A stretch of 64,000 nt of DNA, from contig JAYNVD010000006.1 of NCBI GenBank assembly GCA_038100275.1, forward strand, positions 1-64,000. The letters are read 5' to 3'. Position numbers and translations under genes: made by a program. Below, one piece after another: positions 1-8,734 of the stretch (its first letter is position 1; each line of letters starts with the position of its first letter). Source of the DNA: Casp-actino5 sp038100275 (GTDB lineage: Bacteria; Actinomycetota; Acidimicrobiia; Acidimicrobiales; Ilumatobacteraceae). The notes below the pieces were generated by a model. The model was given only the letters and a program-made list of their open reading frames with translations, made no database searches and was not told where the DNA came from.

Positions 1-47
1 ACAAACGGTCACCGAAAAACCCCGAACAGTTCGCAATACGAATTGAG

Positions 48-2066
48 TCACTCACCTTCGTCATCTCCCATGTCGAGTTCCACGAGAAGATCACCCATGT
101 CGACTCGGTCTCCGGCGTTGAACCGCACAGCGGTAACTGTTGCGGCAGCAGGAGCGGTGATTTGGTGCTCCATCTTCATCGCTTCAATCACCATCAACAC
201 TTGATCAGCATCTACCTGGTCGCCGTCAGCCACTCGCACTGCGATCACCGTTCCCGGGAGCGGGGCCACAGGGCCTGCACCGGCCAACTCAGCGTCGTGT
301 TGAGCAAAGCGAGGCAATTCGTGCCACTGCGTTCGGCCTGAGTAACCGCTCACCCTCCAGTTATCACCATCTCGAACGACCGTCGGAGAGGTTCTTCGCC
401 CATCAATTTCAACCGCTGATCGATCACAGCGGACGACCGAAGTGCGGCGGACGTCTTGGCCGAGTGCGCCCTCGTCATCGGCCTTTGGCCACTCACCAAG
501 TTTGAACTCCCACGTGTCGTTTCCGAGCGAGCGATATTCGACTTCGTATTCGACAGATTCGTCACCGCCGGTTTCGACCATCGTCACCCGCTGGCCGCGG
601 GTGGCAAGATTTCTCCATCCGCTAGGGGCAAAGCCCCACCGCTCATCGGCTTGTCGGTTTGACGAAACCCTGTTGAGTACAACTGCTACGAGATGGGCAT
701 CGATGTCAGCCGCATCGGGCCGAAGTCCCTGCAACACATGCGGGTGGCGATCGAGAAAACCCGTGTCGACCGACCCTTCGACGAAGACTTCGTCGGTGAG
801 GATTGCAATAAGACTGTCGGCATTCGTTCGAACTCCCCCGATATCAGCCCGACGCATCGCATCGGCTGCGATAGCCAACGCCGTCGAGCGATCGGGACCC
901 GCCACAATCACCTTTGCAAGGAGTGAGTCGTAATTTGTAGTGACAATGCTTCCAACGTGAATTCCGCTGTCCACCCGAATCTCACCCGGCACGTCAAACG
1001 CGGTGATCACTCCTGTTGATGGCATCCAACCGCTACTTGGATCTTCCGCAACGAGACGAAGTTCCACCGCATGACCACAAAGCGAAATTGCGTCCTGCGT
1101 CATGCCAAGCCCAACGCCTGAGGCCACATCGAATTGGAGCCCGACGAGATCGACCCCGGTAACTGCTTCAGTCACCGGATGCTCGACTTGAAGACGAGTA
1201 TTCACTTCCAAAAATGTGATCGTTCCATCGTTTCCAACGAGGAACTCGACCGTGCCCGCACCTCGGTAATTCACGTGGCGTGCGAGGCGAGTCGCTCCGT
1301 CATGTAATGCGATACGGACATCATCTGGAAGCCCAACCGCAGGAGCTTCCTCAATCACTTTCTGGTTACGACGTTGCACCGAGCAGTCACGTTCACCAAA
1401 GTGCACGACCTCGCCAGCACCATCGCCAACGATTTGCACCTCGATATGTCGACCCTCTTCGATGTACGGCTCAATGAAGACAGTTGCATCGCCGAATGCA
1501 GCAGCGGCCTCTCGCGATGCTGATTCGATTGCGGAGGCGAGGTCATCGCCGTCGCGAACGATACGCATTCCTCGACCGCCACCCCCAGCTGCCGCTTTCA
1601 CCAGCGCTGGCATTGGAACCGCGTCCGGAATGCCTCCGCCTGAAGACACCTCGATGATCGGAGTCGTGGGTACGCCAGCCTGTTCCGCAGCGCGCTTGGC
1701 TGCCACCTTGTCGCCAAGTAGTTCAATCTGTTCTGGAGTTGGCCCCACCCAGATGAGCCCTGCTGCTTCCACTGCACGGGCAGCTTCGGCATTCTCAGCC
1801 AGAAAGCCGTAGCCAGGGTGAACTGCGTCGCAACCGTTCTCAACCGCCGCTTGAACAATGGCATCAATACGGAGGTAACTCTCCGTTGCGGTCTCACCGC
1901 CAAGCGCTACCGCTACATCCATCGAGTCGAGGTGAAGCGAGGTTCGGTCGGCGTCGGAGTACACGCCGACACACGAAATCCCCCGTGCTCGTGCAGTTCG
2001 GGCAATGCGTATTGCAATCTCACCACGGTTGGCAATGAGGAGTCGTCGGATCTGTCGAATGGTCAT
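48..2066 (-). CDS. Acyl-CoA carboxylase alpha subunit (biotin carboxylase + biotin carboxyl carrier)
   Basis: Carries out ATP-dependent carboxylation of biotin and carries the biotin arm for an acyl-CoA carboxylase in the cytoplasm. The protein opens with the biotin carboxylase N-domain (RRLLIANRGEIAIRI), continues with the ATP-grasp glycine-rich loop (AAAGGGGRGMRIV, near residue 165) and the substrate stretch EVNTRLQVEHPVTE, and ends with a biotinyl domain containing the EAMKMEH attachment lysine. About 672 residues is the usual size for the actinobacterial alpha chain. The ATG at 2066 is chosen because a GGAG lies 9 bases upstream and it follows the stop of the beta-subunit gene at once; a GTG at 2081 in the same frame would overlap that gene. 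It is the downstream gene of a two-gene operon. Substrate (acetyl, propionyl or methylcrotonyl-CoA) cannot be fixed from sequence. Bases 1-47 show nothing recognisable. Confidence 0.93.
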   Translation of the reverse strand: MTIRQIRRLLIANRGEIAIRIARTARARGISCVGVYSDADRTSLHLDSMDVAVALGGETATESYLRIDAIVQAAVENGCDAVHPGYGFLAENAEAARAVEAAGLIWVGPTPEQIELLGDKVAAKRAAEQAGVPTTPIIEVSSGGGIPDAVPMPALVKAAAGGGGRGMRIVRDGDDLASAIESASREAAAAFGDATVFIEPYIEEGRHIEVQIVGDGAGEVVHFGERDCSVQRRNQKVIEEAPAVGLPDDVRIALHDGATRLARHVNYRGAGTVEFLVGNDGTITFLEVNTRLQVEHPVTEAVTGVDLVGLQFDVASGVGLGMTQDAISLCGHAVELRLVAEDPSSGWMPSTGVITAFDVPGEIRVDSGIHVGSIVTTNYDSLLAKVIVAGPDRSTALAIAADAMRRADIGGVRTNADSLIAILTDEVFVEGSVDTGFLDRHPHVLQGLRPDAADIDAHLVAVVLNRVSSNRQADERWGFAPSGWRNLATRGQRVTMVETGGDESVEYEVEYRSLGNDTWEFKLGEWPKADDEGALGQDVRRTSVVRCDRSAVEIDGRRTSPTVVRDGDNWRVSGYSGRTQWHELPRFAQHDAELAGAGPVAPLPGTVIAVRVADGDQVDADQVLMVIEAMKMEHQITAPAAATVTAVRFNAGDRVDMGDLLVELDMGDDEGE

Positions 2067-2068
2067 GA

Positions 2069-3703
2069 TCAGTGCCTCCACACGCCGTATTCGGTCGCAC
2101 CCTGAACTTCGTTCGAGTGAATTGCCGAGAGTGCCATTCCGAGAACGTGCCGGGTGTCATTTGGGTGAATGATCCCGTCGTCCCAAATTCGGCCTGTCGA
2201 AAAGAGCGCCGAGCTCTCGCTTTCAATCTGGGCCTCAAGGGCTTCCTTCTGAGCGTTCAACTTGTCTTCTTCGATCTCAGCACCACGGCCTGCGGCAGCG
2301 TTACGCGCCACGATGTCCATGACCCCAGCGAGCTGGCGGCCACCCATCACAGCAATTTTGTGGTTCGGCCAGGTGAAGACGAAACGAGGGTCGTAGGCCC
2401 GACCCGCCATCCCGTAGTTACCCGCCCCATACGATGCTCCAACCATCAGAACGACGTGAGGAACCTCAGAGTTCGACACTGCGTTGATGAGTTTCGCTCC
2501 GTTTCGGATGATGCCGCCACGTTCGGCCTGTGAGCCGACCATGAAACCCGTGATGTTGTGCAAGAAGACCAACGGCGTGTTCGTGCGGTTGCAGAGCTGA
2601 ATGAACTGCGCCCCTTTTGCGGCTTCTTCCGAGAACAAAATTCCGTTATTGCCGATGAATCCAACAGGGAATCCGTGCACCGATCCCCAGCCACAAATCA
2701 ACTTGTCGCCGTACAGCGGTTTGAACTCCTCGAACCGACTTCCATCAAGCACCCGTGCGTAAATCTCACGGATATCAAACGGCACGCGAACATCAGCCGA
2801 TGCGCACCCGATCAGCTCATCGGTCGAATACAACGGTTCATCTGCGGGTTCCGTTGGGCCGGGTCCAAGCTTCTGCCAACGCAGGTGCGCAACAATTTCG
2901 CGAGTAATACGAAGAGCGTCCATCTCATCAACCGCGAGATAGTCAGACAGGCCGCTCACCCGGGAATGCATCTCGGCCCCACCAAGTGTTTCTTCGTCAA
3001 CGATCTCGTCGATGGCCATCTTGACCAATGGAGGTCCACCCAAATACGCCGTTCCTCGGTCTTTAACGAACACGGTGTAGTCACTCATTCCAGGCGTGTA
3101 CGCGCCACCAGCGGTGGCTGGGCCGAACCCAACAGCAATTGTTGGAATGCCTGCTTTCGACAGTTGCGTCTGGTGTTTGAAGCTCGCACCACCCCGCACG
3201 AAGATGTCTGCCTGATGCGGCAGGTCAGCACCTGCAGACTCGTTCAGCGCAATCCACGGCAACCTGTTTTGCGCAACAATTTCGAAGAATCGAGAACCCT
3301 TCTCGACTGTTCGAGGGTTCGAAGATCCACCGCGATAGGTCATATCGGTCGCAGTGATTCCAACCTCGACGCCCTCAATAATTCCGATTCCCATTACGAC
3401 ACCAGCACCGATCGGGAACTCAGAACCCCAACCAGCGAGTGGGCTCAACTCAAGAAACGGGGTGTCCGGATCAATGAGTTGCTCGATCCGCTCACGGGCA
3501 AGCATCTTGCCGCGTTTGCGGTGACGATCGACATAACGCTGCCCCCCGATCGTTTCAACTTTGGCAAGTTCATCGGCGACGAGAGCCCATAGGGCTTCCA
3601 TTTCCGCTCGGTTTTCTTGGAACTCAGAACTGCGCGTATCAAGCCTCGATCGAATCACAGATCTCGGTCGTGCCGCGCTCCCCACAGTTGTTTTGTTCGA
3701 CAC
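2069..3703 (-). CDS. Acyl-CoA carboxylase beta subunit (carboxyltransferase, methylcrotonyl-CoA carboxylase-like)
   Basis: Transfers the carboxyl group from biotin to an acyl-CoA. The whole chain is a crotonase-fold carboxyltransferase. Visible family blocks include GKMLARERIEQLIDPDTPF near the N-terminus, the oxyanion-hole segment GGAYTPGMSDYTVFVK in the first half, and GFMVGSQAERGGIIRNGAKL plus ASYGAGNYGMAGRAYDPRF in the second half. The GSQAERGGIIRNGAKLI type resembles methylcrotonyl/geranyl-CoA carboxylase beta chains more than AccD5-like propionyl-CoA chains, so leucine or isoprenoid-type catabolism is plausible (inference). Start is uncertain: GTG codons at 3703, 3685 and 3658 are possible and none has a good ribosome site; homology effectively begins at VIRSRLDTRSSEF, next to the 3658 codon. 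The gene is divergent from the DinB-family gene and followed directly by the alpha subunit. Confidence 0.9.
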   Translation of the reverse strand: MSNKTTVGSAARPRSVIRSRLDTRSSEFQENRAEMEALWALVADELAKVETIGGQRYVDRHRKRGKMLARERIEQLIDPDTPFLELSPLAGWGSEFPIGAGVVMGIGIIEGVEVGITATDMTYRGGSSNPRTVEKGSRFFEIVAQNRLPWIALNESAGADLPHQADIFVRGGASFKHQTQLSKAGIPTIAVGFGPATAGGAYTPGMSDYTVFVKDRGTAYLGGPPLVKMAIDEIVDEETLGGAEMHSRVSGLSDYLAVDEMDALRITREIVAHLRWQKLGPGPTEPADEPLYSTDELIGCASADVRVPFDIREIYARVLDGSRFEEFKPLYGDKLICGWGSVHGFPVGFIGNNGILFSEEAAKGAQFIQLCNRTNTPLVFLHNITGFMVGSQAERGGIIRNGAKLINAVSNSEVPHVVLMVGASYGAGNYGMAGRAYDPRFVFTWPNHKIAVMGGRQLAGVMDIVARNAAAGRGAEIEEDKLNAQKEALEAQIESESSALFSTGRIWDDGIIHPNDTRHVLGMALSAIHSNEVQGATEYGVWRH

Positions 3704-3813
3704 AGTTGATGACCGTACGTGGTGGTACCTTCGAGAGTCAATCTGGTACCGCGAGCTGGTGGTTGCGACGGACAGCCCGAACGGACGTGGAACACCGTAT
3801 GGAGGAAGCAAAC

Positions 3814-4782
3814 ATGACCGTTCAAGCGATTCTGGATGACCTCATTGCTGAACAGCAGGCGCTCGACGATGTCGTTGGAAATCTGTCAGAGGAGCATTGG
3901 GCAACAGCAACGCCAAGCCCTGGTTGGACCATTGCGGACCAAATTGCGCATCTCACCTACTTTGATGCAACTGCAGCGCTCGCAATACGAGACACCGCTG
4001 CTTTTATCGAACATCGAGCGCACCTTGTACAACTCATGGCTGACCCAGACTCAACCGAAGCGGAAACCATGGGCCCACTTCGCGCACTGACAGGCGAGGG
4101 CCTTCTTAGCGAGTGGCGTGCGAACCGTCGCGCTCTCGAAGCAGCAGGCCGCGGGCTTGCCGAAGATGCGCGCGTCGAGTGGTATGGCCCATCGATGGGC
4201 GCAAAGTCATTTCTTACTGCGCGCCTGATGGAGGCCTGGGCACACGGCCAAGACGTCGTCGACACACTCGGCGCCACGCGACCAGCGTCGGACCGATTGC
4301 GGCACATTGCGCAACTCGGCGTCATCACCCGCGGCTGGAGTTACATCAACCGCGGGCTTGAGGTACCGGCAGGAAACGTTGCGGTAACTCTCACCGCTCC
4401 TTCTGGAGAAGTGTGGGAATGGTCACAAGAGAACGCTGATGCGACCGTGTCCGGAAGTGCAGAAGAGTTCTGCATGGTGGTGACTCAGCGCCGTCATGTC
4501 GATGACACCAACCTCGTTACCGATGGCGAACTTGCCCGAGACTGGATGCTTCAGGCGCAAGCGTTCGCAGGAGGAGCGACCGACGGTCCTTCCGCTGGCA
4601 CCTGGAAGGACAACTGCTGGATTTCGATGTCCCAGCAAAGGACGATCCGCGACGCATCGAACTCCGAGAGTGGCTCGCCGAACATCCATCGCCGACGAGC
4701 GCCGAACTACACGAGGCAGGTTTGCTTGTTCCTCACTGGCCTCGTCCGTGGGGTGTTGAAGCAGACCCAATTCACCAGTTAA
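3814..4782 (+). CDS. DinB-superfamily / maleylpyruvate isomerase-type metal-binding protein (TIGR03084-like)
   Basis: A four-helix-bundle protein of the DinB/mycothiol-dependent isomerase superfamily. It shows the hallmark N-terminal TPSPGWTIADQIAHLTYFD and a second metal-ligand region, MEAWAHGQDVVDTLG, giving the His-His-Asp type metal site. The start is well supported: GGAGGA at 3801-3806 sits 7 bases before the ATG. The recognisable domain ends near GPSAGTW (about base 4605). The frame then stays open to 4782, giving a low-complexity basic tail that overlaps the next gene out of frame by about 165 bases. Relatives are usually about 260 residues, so this tail is probably not part of the ancestral protein; a small indel near 4600, natural or from sequencing, is the likely cause. 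In actinobacteria this family often neighbours acyl-CoA catabolism genes, as here. The exact reaction is unknown. Confidence 0.75.
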   Translation: MTVQAILDDLIAEQQALDDVVGNLSEEHWATATPSPGWTIADQIAHLTYFDATAALAIRDTAAFIEHRAHLVQLMADPDSTEAETMGPLRALTGEGLLSEWRANRRALEAAGRGLAEDARVEWYGPSMGAKSFLTARLMEAWAHGQDVVDTLGATRPASDRLRHIAQLGVITRGWSYINRGLEVPAGNVAVTLTAPSGEVWEWSQENADATVSGSAEEFCMVVTQRRHVDDTNLVTDGELARDWMLQAQAFAGGATDGPSAGTWKDNCWISMSQQRTIRDASNSESGSPNIHRRRAPNYTRQVCLFLTGLVRGVLKQTQFTS

Positions 4783-5867
4783 TCATCGATGAGGAATTGA
4801 AAGCCGCTGGAGTTCGGGAAACCTCTGTCTCGACCAACCCGATCGGCGTTGGCTGGGCAGCACCAACCATCTTGCTCGCCGGCAGTGATTGGCAGAAGGA
4901 ACGGTTTCTTCCCAAGATCTTCAGCGGGGAAGAACAGTGGTGCCAGCTCTTCAGCGAACCCGACTCAGGTTCAGACCTCGCATCTTTAGGGACACGCGCG
5001 GTTCGAGATGGTGACGAGTACATCATCAACGGTTCGAAGATCTGGTCAAGCGGTGCCCACCACTCTGAATACGGAATCCTTATTGCGAGAACTGACCCTG
5101 ACGTGCCAAAACACAAAGGCATCTCGTACTTCATTATCCCGATGGATATTCCCGGGCTCACGCTCTCACCGATCATCGACATGACAACTGCCCACTCGTT
5201 CAACCAGACGTTCTTCGACGACGTCCGGCTCCCGGCGAAGTATCTCGTCGGCCAAGAAGGTGACGGTTGGAGACTTGCGAAGGTCACCCTCGCAAACGAA
5301 CGGGTCTCACTGTCATCGTCTGGGTCGCTGTGGGGCTCCGGACCATCGGCGAACGACCTCATCAACCTCGTGCGAGATGGCGGCGGCAATGATGACCCGA
5401 TGATGCGCCAGCGCATCGCTGACCTGTACATCGAATCGGAGGTATTGCGCCTCAACCGGCTTCGCACGTTGAGCGCCCGGCTCAACGGACGTACTCCAGG
5501 CGCCGAGGCATCGGTGCAAAAAATCATGGGTGACGAACACGGTCAACATGTGATGGAACTCGCAAAGGAACTCGCCGGTACCTCCGGCATGCTCACAGGG
5601 TCTGGCCCGGCCGGGGATATTCCACTTCGCTCTCGCCGAGGCGCAACCGAGGTGAACTTCGCTCGTGGAGAGGGAAGCCAATTCCCTGAGGTTGATCCCC
5701 TGTGGCATTACGGCTGGCTCTTTGCGCCAGCGCTCACCCTCGGCGGAGGAACCTTCGCCGTACAGCGAAACATTGTCGCCGAACTCGTGCTTGGACTTCC
5801 TCGAGACATTCATGGCGATGCCGGCATGACATGGTCTGAATTCCGAACCCGAAAGGATCCATCGTGA
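4617..5867 (+). CDS. Acyl-CoA dehydrogenase family protein (probable CTG start)
   Basis: FAD-dependent oxidation of an acyl-CoA thioester. Family blocks visible are WCQLFSEPDSGSDLASLGT (flavin/substrate contact region), NGSKIWSSGAHHSEYG and the C-terminal ALTLGGGTFAVQRNIVAE, where catalytic-site FadE-type proteins carry the flavin-contacting loop. Reading the frame upstream of the first conventional start (TTG at 4722) gives a conserved-looking N-terminal segment (RIELREWLAEHPSPTSAEL). This implies a start near 4617, where GGAAGGA at 4604-4610 lies 6 bases before a CTG codon. I therefore propose CTG initiation. The resulting 416 residues fit the family. The gene overlaps the preceding DinB-family frame and shares GTGA with the next gene, so the three genes probably form one operon. 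Confidence 0.85.
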   Translation: MDFDVPAKDDPRRIELREWLAEHPSPTSAELHEAGLLVPHWPRPWGVEADPIHQLIIDEELKAAGVRETSVSTNPIGVGWAAPTILLAGSDWQKERFLPKIFSGEEQWCQLFSEPDSGSDLASLGTRAVRDGDEYIINGSKIWSSGAHHSEYGILIARTDPDVPKHKGISYFIIPMDIPGLTLSPIIDMTTAHSFNQTFFDDVRLPAKYLVGQEGDGWRLAKVTLANERVSLSSSGSLWGSGPSANDLINLVRDGGGNDDPMMRQRIADLYIESEVLRLNRLRTLSARLNGRTPGAEASVQKIMGDEHGQHVMELAKELAGTSGMLTGSGPAGDIPLRSRRGATEVNFARGEGSQFPEVDPLWHYGWLFAPALTLGGGTFAVQRNIVAELVLGLPRDIHGDAGMTWSEFRTRKDPS

Positions 5868-7006
5868 AAACACGAATCACTGACATGCTCGGGATCGACA
5901 TCCCAATCCTTGCGTTCAGCCATTGCCGCGACGTTGTTGCAGCCGTCACAAAAGCTGGTGGCCTCGGAGTTCTTGGTGCAGCGGGGCACTCTGACAAACA
6001 ACTTGAAATCGATCTCGACTGGATTGAAGAACAAGTAGGCGACCTTCCATACGGCGTCGACCTCATCGTGCCGGCGAAATACACCGGTTCAGACCAGGGT
6101 GGAATGACCGTTTCTGAACTGGGTGGGATGATTCCTCAGGAACATCGCGACTTCGTCAACAAACTGCTCGACGATTACGGCGTTCCTGCTCTCGACGAGG
6201 AGCAAGGTGGCCGGGGTCTCGGCGCTGAATCAAAGTCGGCTCCCCTCACTGCTGATCGCGCAGCTCCCCAACTTGAGATCACCCTTGCTCATAAGGCGGC
6301 ACTCGTTGTGAACGCACTTGGCCCACCTCCGGCTCACATGTTGGAGCGCTCACACGAGGAGGGCCGTTTGGTTGGCGCTCTCGCTGGCAAAGCCCAGCAC
6401 GCCGAGCGCCACGCTGCGGTCGGCGTCGACATTGTCATCGCTCAGGGCTCAGAGGCCGGCGGACATACAGGTGAGATTGGCACGATGGTGTTAATCCCTG
6501 AAATTGTCGATGCAATTGGCGACCGAGTGCCAGTGCTTGGCGCAGGCGGTATCGGCCGTGGACGCCAGATGGCAGCATCGATGGCCCTCGGTGCCGAAGG
6601 CGTCTGGTGCGGATCGGTGTGGCTCACCACCGAAGAGGCCGAGACCCATCCGACAGTGAAAGAGAAATTCCTTGCAGCAACATCGTCAGACACGTTGCGT
6701 TCGAAATCACGCACAGGAAAGCCTGCGCGCCAGTTGCGTACCGCTTGGACTGATGCTTGGGAAGACCCTGCAAATCCAAGACCACTTCCAATGCCATTGC
6801 AGCCAATGCTCGTCGATACTGCGATTCGCCGGATCGATCGTGCGGCCCACGACTCGTCGTCGGGAGCAGCGCAACTTGCGAACTACTTCGTTGGCCAGAT
6901 CGTTGGAACGATGAATGTGTCAAAGCCTGCAGCACGCGTCGTGTACGAGATGGTCGAGGAATTCATCGAGTCAGTTCAGCGCCTCGATGGCCTTATGAAC
7001 GACTAG
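5864..7006 (+). CDS. Nitronate monooxygenase / 2-nitropropane dioxygenase-like flavoprotein
   Basis: TIM-barrel FMN enzyme of the NMO family. It begins with TRITDMLGIDIPILAFS and the AVTKAGGLGVLGAAG phosphate-binding block. It has the diagnostic AQGSEAGGHTGEIGTMVL motif and the second FMN block VLGAGGIGRGRQMAASMALG, followed by EGVWCGSVWLTT. The start is a GTG at 5864 with AAAGGA upstream, overlapping the stop of the acyl-CoA dehydrogenase gene, which indicates translational coupling. At 380 residues it is slightly longer than most members, with an insert after the first FMN block. In actinobacterial acyl-CoA clusters, proteins of this family are often of unknown substrate; true nitronate oxidation is not demonstrated. 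Its stop codon overlaps head-on with that of trmB. Confidence 0.85.
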   Translation: MKTRITDMLGIDIPILAFSHCRDVVAAVTKAGGLGVLGAAGHSDKQLEIDLDWIEEQVGDLPYGVDLIVPAKYTGSDQGGMTVSELGGMIPQEHRDFVNKLLDDYGVPALDEEQGGRGLGAESKSAPLTADRAAPQLEITLAHKAALVVNALGPPPAHMLERSHEEGRLVGALAGKAQHAERHAAVGVDIVIAQGSEAGGHTGEIGTMVLIPEIVDAIGDRVPVLGAGGIGRGRQMAASMALGAEGVWCGSVWLTTEEAETHPTVKEKFLAATSSDTLRSKSRTGKPARQLRTAWTDAWEDPANPRPLPMPLQPMLVDTAIRRIDRAAHDSSSGAAQLANYFVGQIVGTMNVSKPAARVVYEMVEEFIESVQRLDGLMND

Positions 7007-7707
7007 ATCGTGCTGTGCTCGTTCAGGTTGACCCCCTGACGAGTAAATGCAAGATCGGTCACCGCTCGACCGGCATCAATTCCTTTACGTTCGAACCGTG
7101 TGATTGGCCTATCCGACGGTCGGTCGACCACACCTCCCTGAAGTTCAGGGTGTGCAGTACAGACCTCGAGCATCTGCTCCGCATAATCAGCGATGTCGGT
7201 CGCCATTCTTAGCTGCCCCCCAACCTTGAGCCACTGAACAAGGCGCGACACGATCGATTTAGTGATGATTCGACGCTGCCGCTGTTTTGGTTTGGGCCAG
7301 GGGTCGGGGAACCAGATTCGAATTTCATCGATGCTGTCATGAGGTATCCGGTTGAGAAACTCAAGTGCATCGCCGTGAATGACACGAAGGTTGCTCAGCC
7401 CCGCAGTCTCAATATCGACGAGCAGCCGAGCGATCCCTGGAGTGTGCACATCCGCTGCAATGAGGTCGACCTCGGGTTGAGCGCTTGCCGACGCGATTGC
7501 TGCCTCCCCAGCTCCACAGCCAATTTCGAGAGCTACCGATACCGAACGTCCGAAGATGTCATCAGTCGACGTTGACGGCCCCTCGACGTCGAGCCCGTAC
7601 ATCGGCATCAGTCGATCAAACGCGGCAGTTCGAGTGGGTGACATACGTCGGCGACGCGGTTTGAATGTTCGAGCGACCGCGAGCGGTCGTCCATCTGGGG
7701 TCAACAT
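7003..7707 (-). CDS. trmB: tRNA (guanine-N7-)-methyltransferase
   Basis: Methylates G46 in the variable loop of tRNA using S-adenosylmethionine. The SAM-binding motif VALEIGCGAGEAAIA lies near residue 60. The family-defining block IRIWFPDPWPKPKQRQRRI contains the conserved PDPWPK sequence, and RMATDIADYAEQML follows. At 234 residues it has normal length for the family. The ATG at 7707 overlaps the stop of the upstream oxygenase gene by one base (TGATG), so the two are probably co-transcribed. At the other end, the four bases CTAG at 7003-7006 supply the TAG stop of this gene and of the convergent monooxygenase gene. Confidence 0.95.
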   Translation of the reverse strand: MLTPDGRPLAVARTFKPRRRRMSPTRTAAFDRLMPMYGLDVEGPSTSTDDIFGRSVSVALEIGCGAGEAAIASASAQPEVDLIAADVHTPGIARLLVDIETAGLSNLRVIHGDALEFLNRIPHDSIDEIRIWFPDPWPKPKQRQRRIITKSIVSRLVQWLKVGGQLRMATDIADYAEQMLEVCTAHPELQGGVVDRPSDRPITRFERKGIDAGRAVTDLAFTRQGVNLNEHSTI

Positions 7708-8672
7708 CAGTCGCCTCGCTGGGTGCTGAGGAACCGCTCCATGAGATGGCGTCCCGCAGTAATCGGAGGGTCAACTTGACCGTCTGCGGGTCGACACGGT
7801 TCAAGAACATCAATGACCGCATCCCAGTTGGCATTGTGGAAGAACGCAATCGATTGTCGTTGGTTTGACCCACTTGCTGCGGGCGGAATCTGCACTCTGT
7901 GCAATGTTGACCGCCAACGTCCTGCCGTCCAGCGTTCGAGCGCGTCACCGATGTTGACGACATATGCCCCGTCCTGTGCGGGAACAGGGTGCCACTCGCC
8001 ATTAACACCCCGCACCTCAAGTCCTCCTGGTGCATCGTCTTGTCGAAGTAGGGTGACCGTCCCATAATCGGAGTGGGCGCCCGCGCGAAGTTGCCCGGGA
8101 ACGACCGCCGCGGGGTTGATATGGGGATAGTGCAAGAGTCGTAGAGCCGATGTATGTCGATCGATTGCAGATGCGAATGTGTTGGCAGGCATTCCAAGCC
8201 CTTCAGCCATTAGCGAGAGAAGCCGAGCACACAGCGCACCTAACTCGTCGTAATAGTGCTGCATGACTTGGGCCATTTCACAAAATTCAACAGGCCAACG
8301 ATTCGGCGAATATGCAAATGCTGCAGCGGGATCTTGCGAGATGATTTCTGCCATCTGATCGGAATCAACAAACGGGCCGATCGAGAATGTTTCTTTCAGG
8401 TCTGGAGGGCTTTCCTGCCCTCTGCTCGCGGCAAGGCGTTCAACTTGAAATGGGCCGTACCCGTATGCATCGCCATCGGGAATGGCAACCGCCATCTTCG
8501 CGTCATCGCCAAGTGCAAAGAACTCTCTTGCGCAGTTCCAGGCCTCGTTTTCGAGCGCCAAGTCAATCCCGTGGCCGACGATCTGGACAAACCCGATCTC
8601 ACTGCACGCAGCATCTAGTTGACGAGCAACCTCATCACTCGGGTCGCGCAGATCTACGGTCGGAATTGACAT
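7707..8672 (-). CDS. 2-oxoglutarate/Fe(II) dioxygenase, isopenicillin N synthase family
   Basis: Double-stranded beta-helix oxygenase with the plant-type IPNS architecture. The N-terminal DIOX_N segment starts IPTVDLRDPSDEV and includes GFVQIVGHGID. The catalytic domain shows the HxD pair in AGAHSDYGTVTLL, the distal iron ligand in RSTLHRVQIP, and the 2OG-binding RxS in RQSIAFFH. All iron and cosubstrate residues are therefore present, so activity is likely. The substrate is unknown. The family covers hydroxylation, ring closure and desaturation of small molecules; the neighbouring lipid-catabolism genes do not define a role. It is the first gene of a two-gene unit with trmB, which it overlaps by one base. 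A paralogue lies at 57656-58510. Confidence 0.88.
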   Translation of the reverse strand: MSIPTVDLRDPSDEVARQLDAACSEIGFVQIVGHGIDLALENEAWNCAREFFALGDDAKMAVAIPDGDAYGYGPFQVERLAASRGQESPPDLKETFSIGPFVDSDQMAEIISQDPAAAFAYSPNRWPVEFCEMAQVMQHYYDELGALCARLLSLMAEGLGMPANTFASAIDRHTSALRLLHYPHINPAAVVPGQLRAGAHSDYGTVTLLRQDDAPGGLEVRGVNGEWHPVPAQDGAYVVNIGDALERWTAGRWRSTLHRVQIPPAASGSNQRQSIAFFHNANWDAVIDVLEPCRPADGQVDPPITAGRHLMERFLSTQRGD

Positions 8673-8734
8673 TGTTTTGACAGTAGCGATCGCCGAGATG
8701 CCCGGCGTAACGAACTACCGATTGGGGCTGCGGC

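Noticed and set aside
2558..3592. Long plus-strand frame opposite the carboxylase beta subunit
   Set aside because: Antisense shadow with no recognisable domain; the minus-strand gene is a strong family match.
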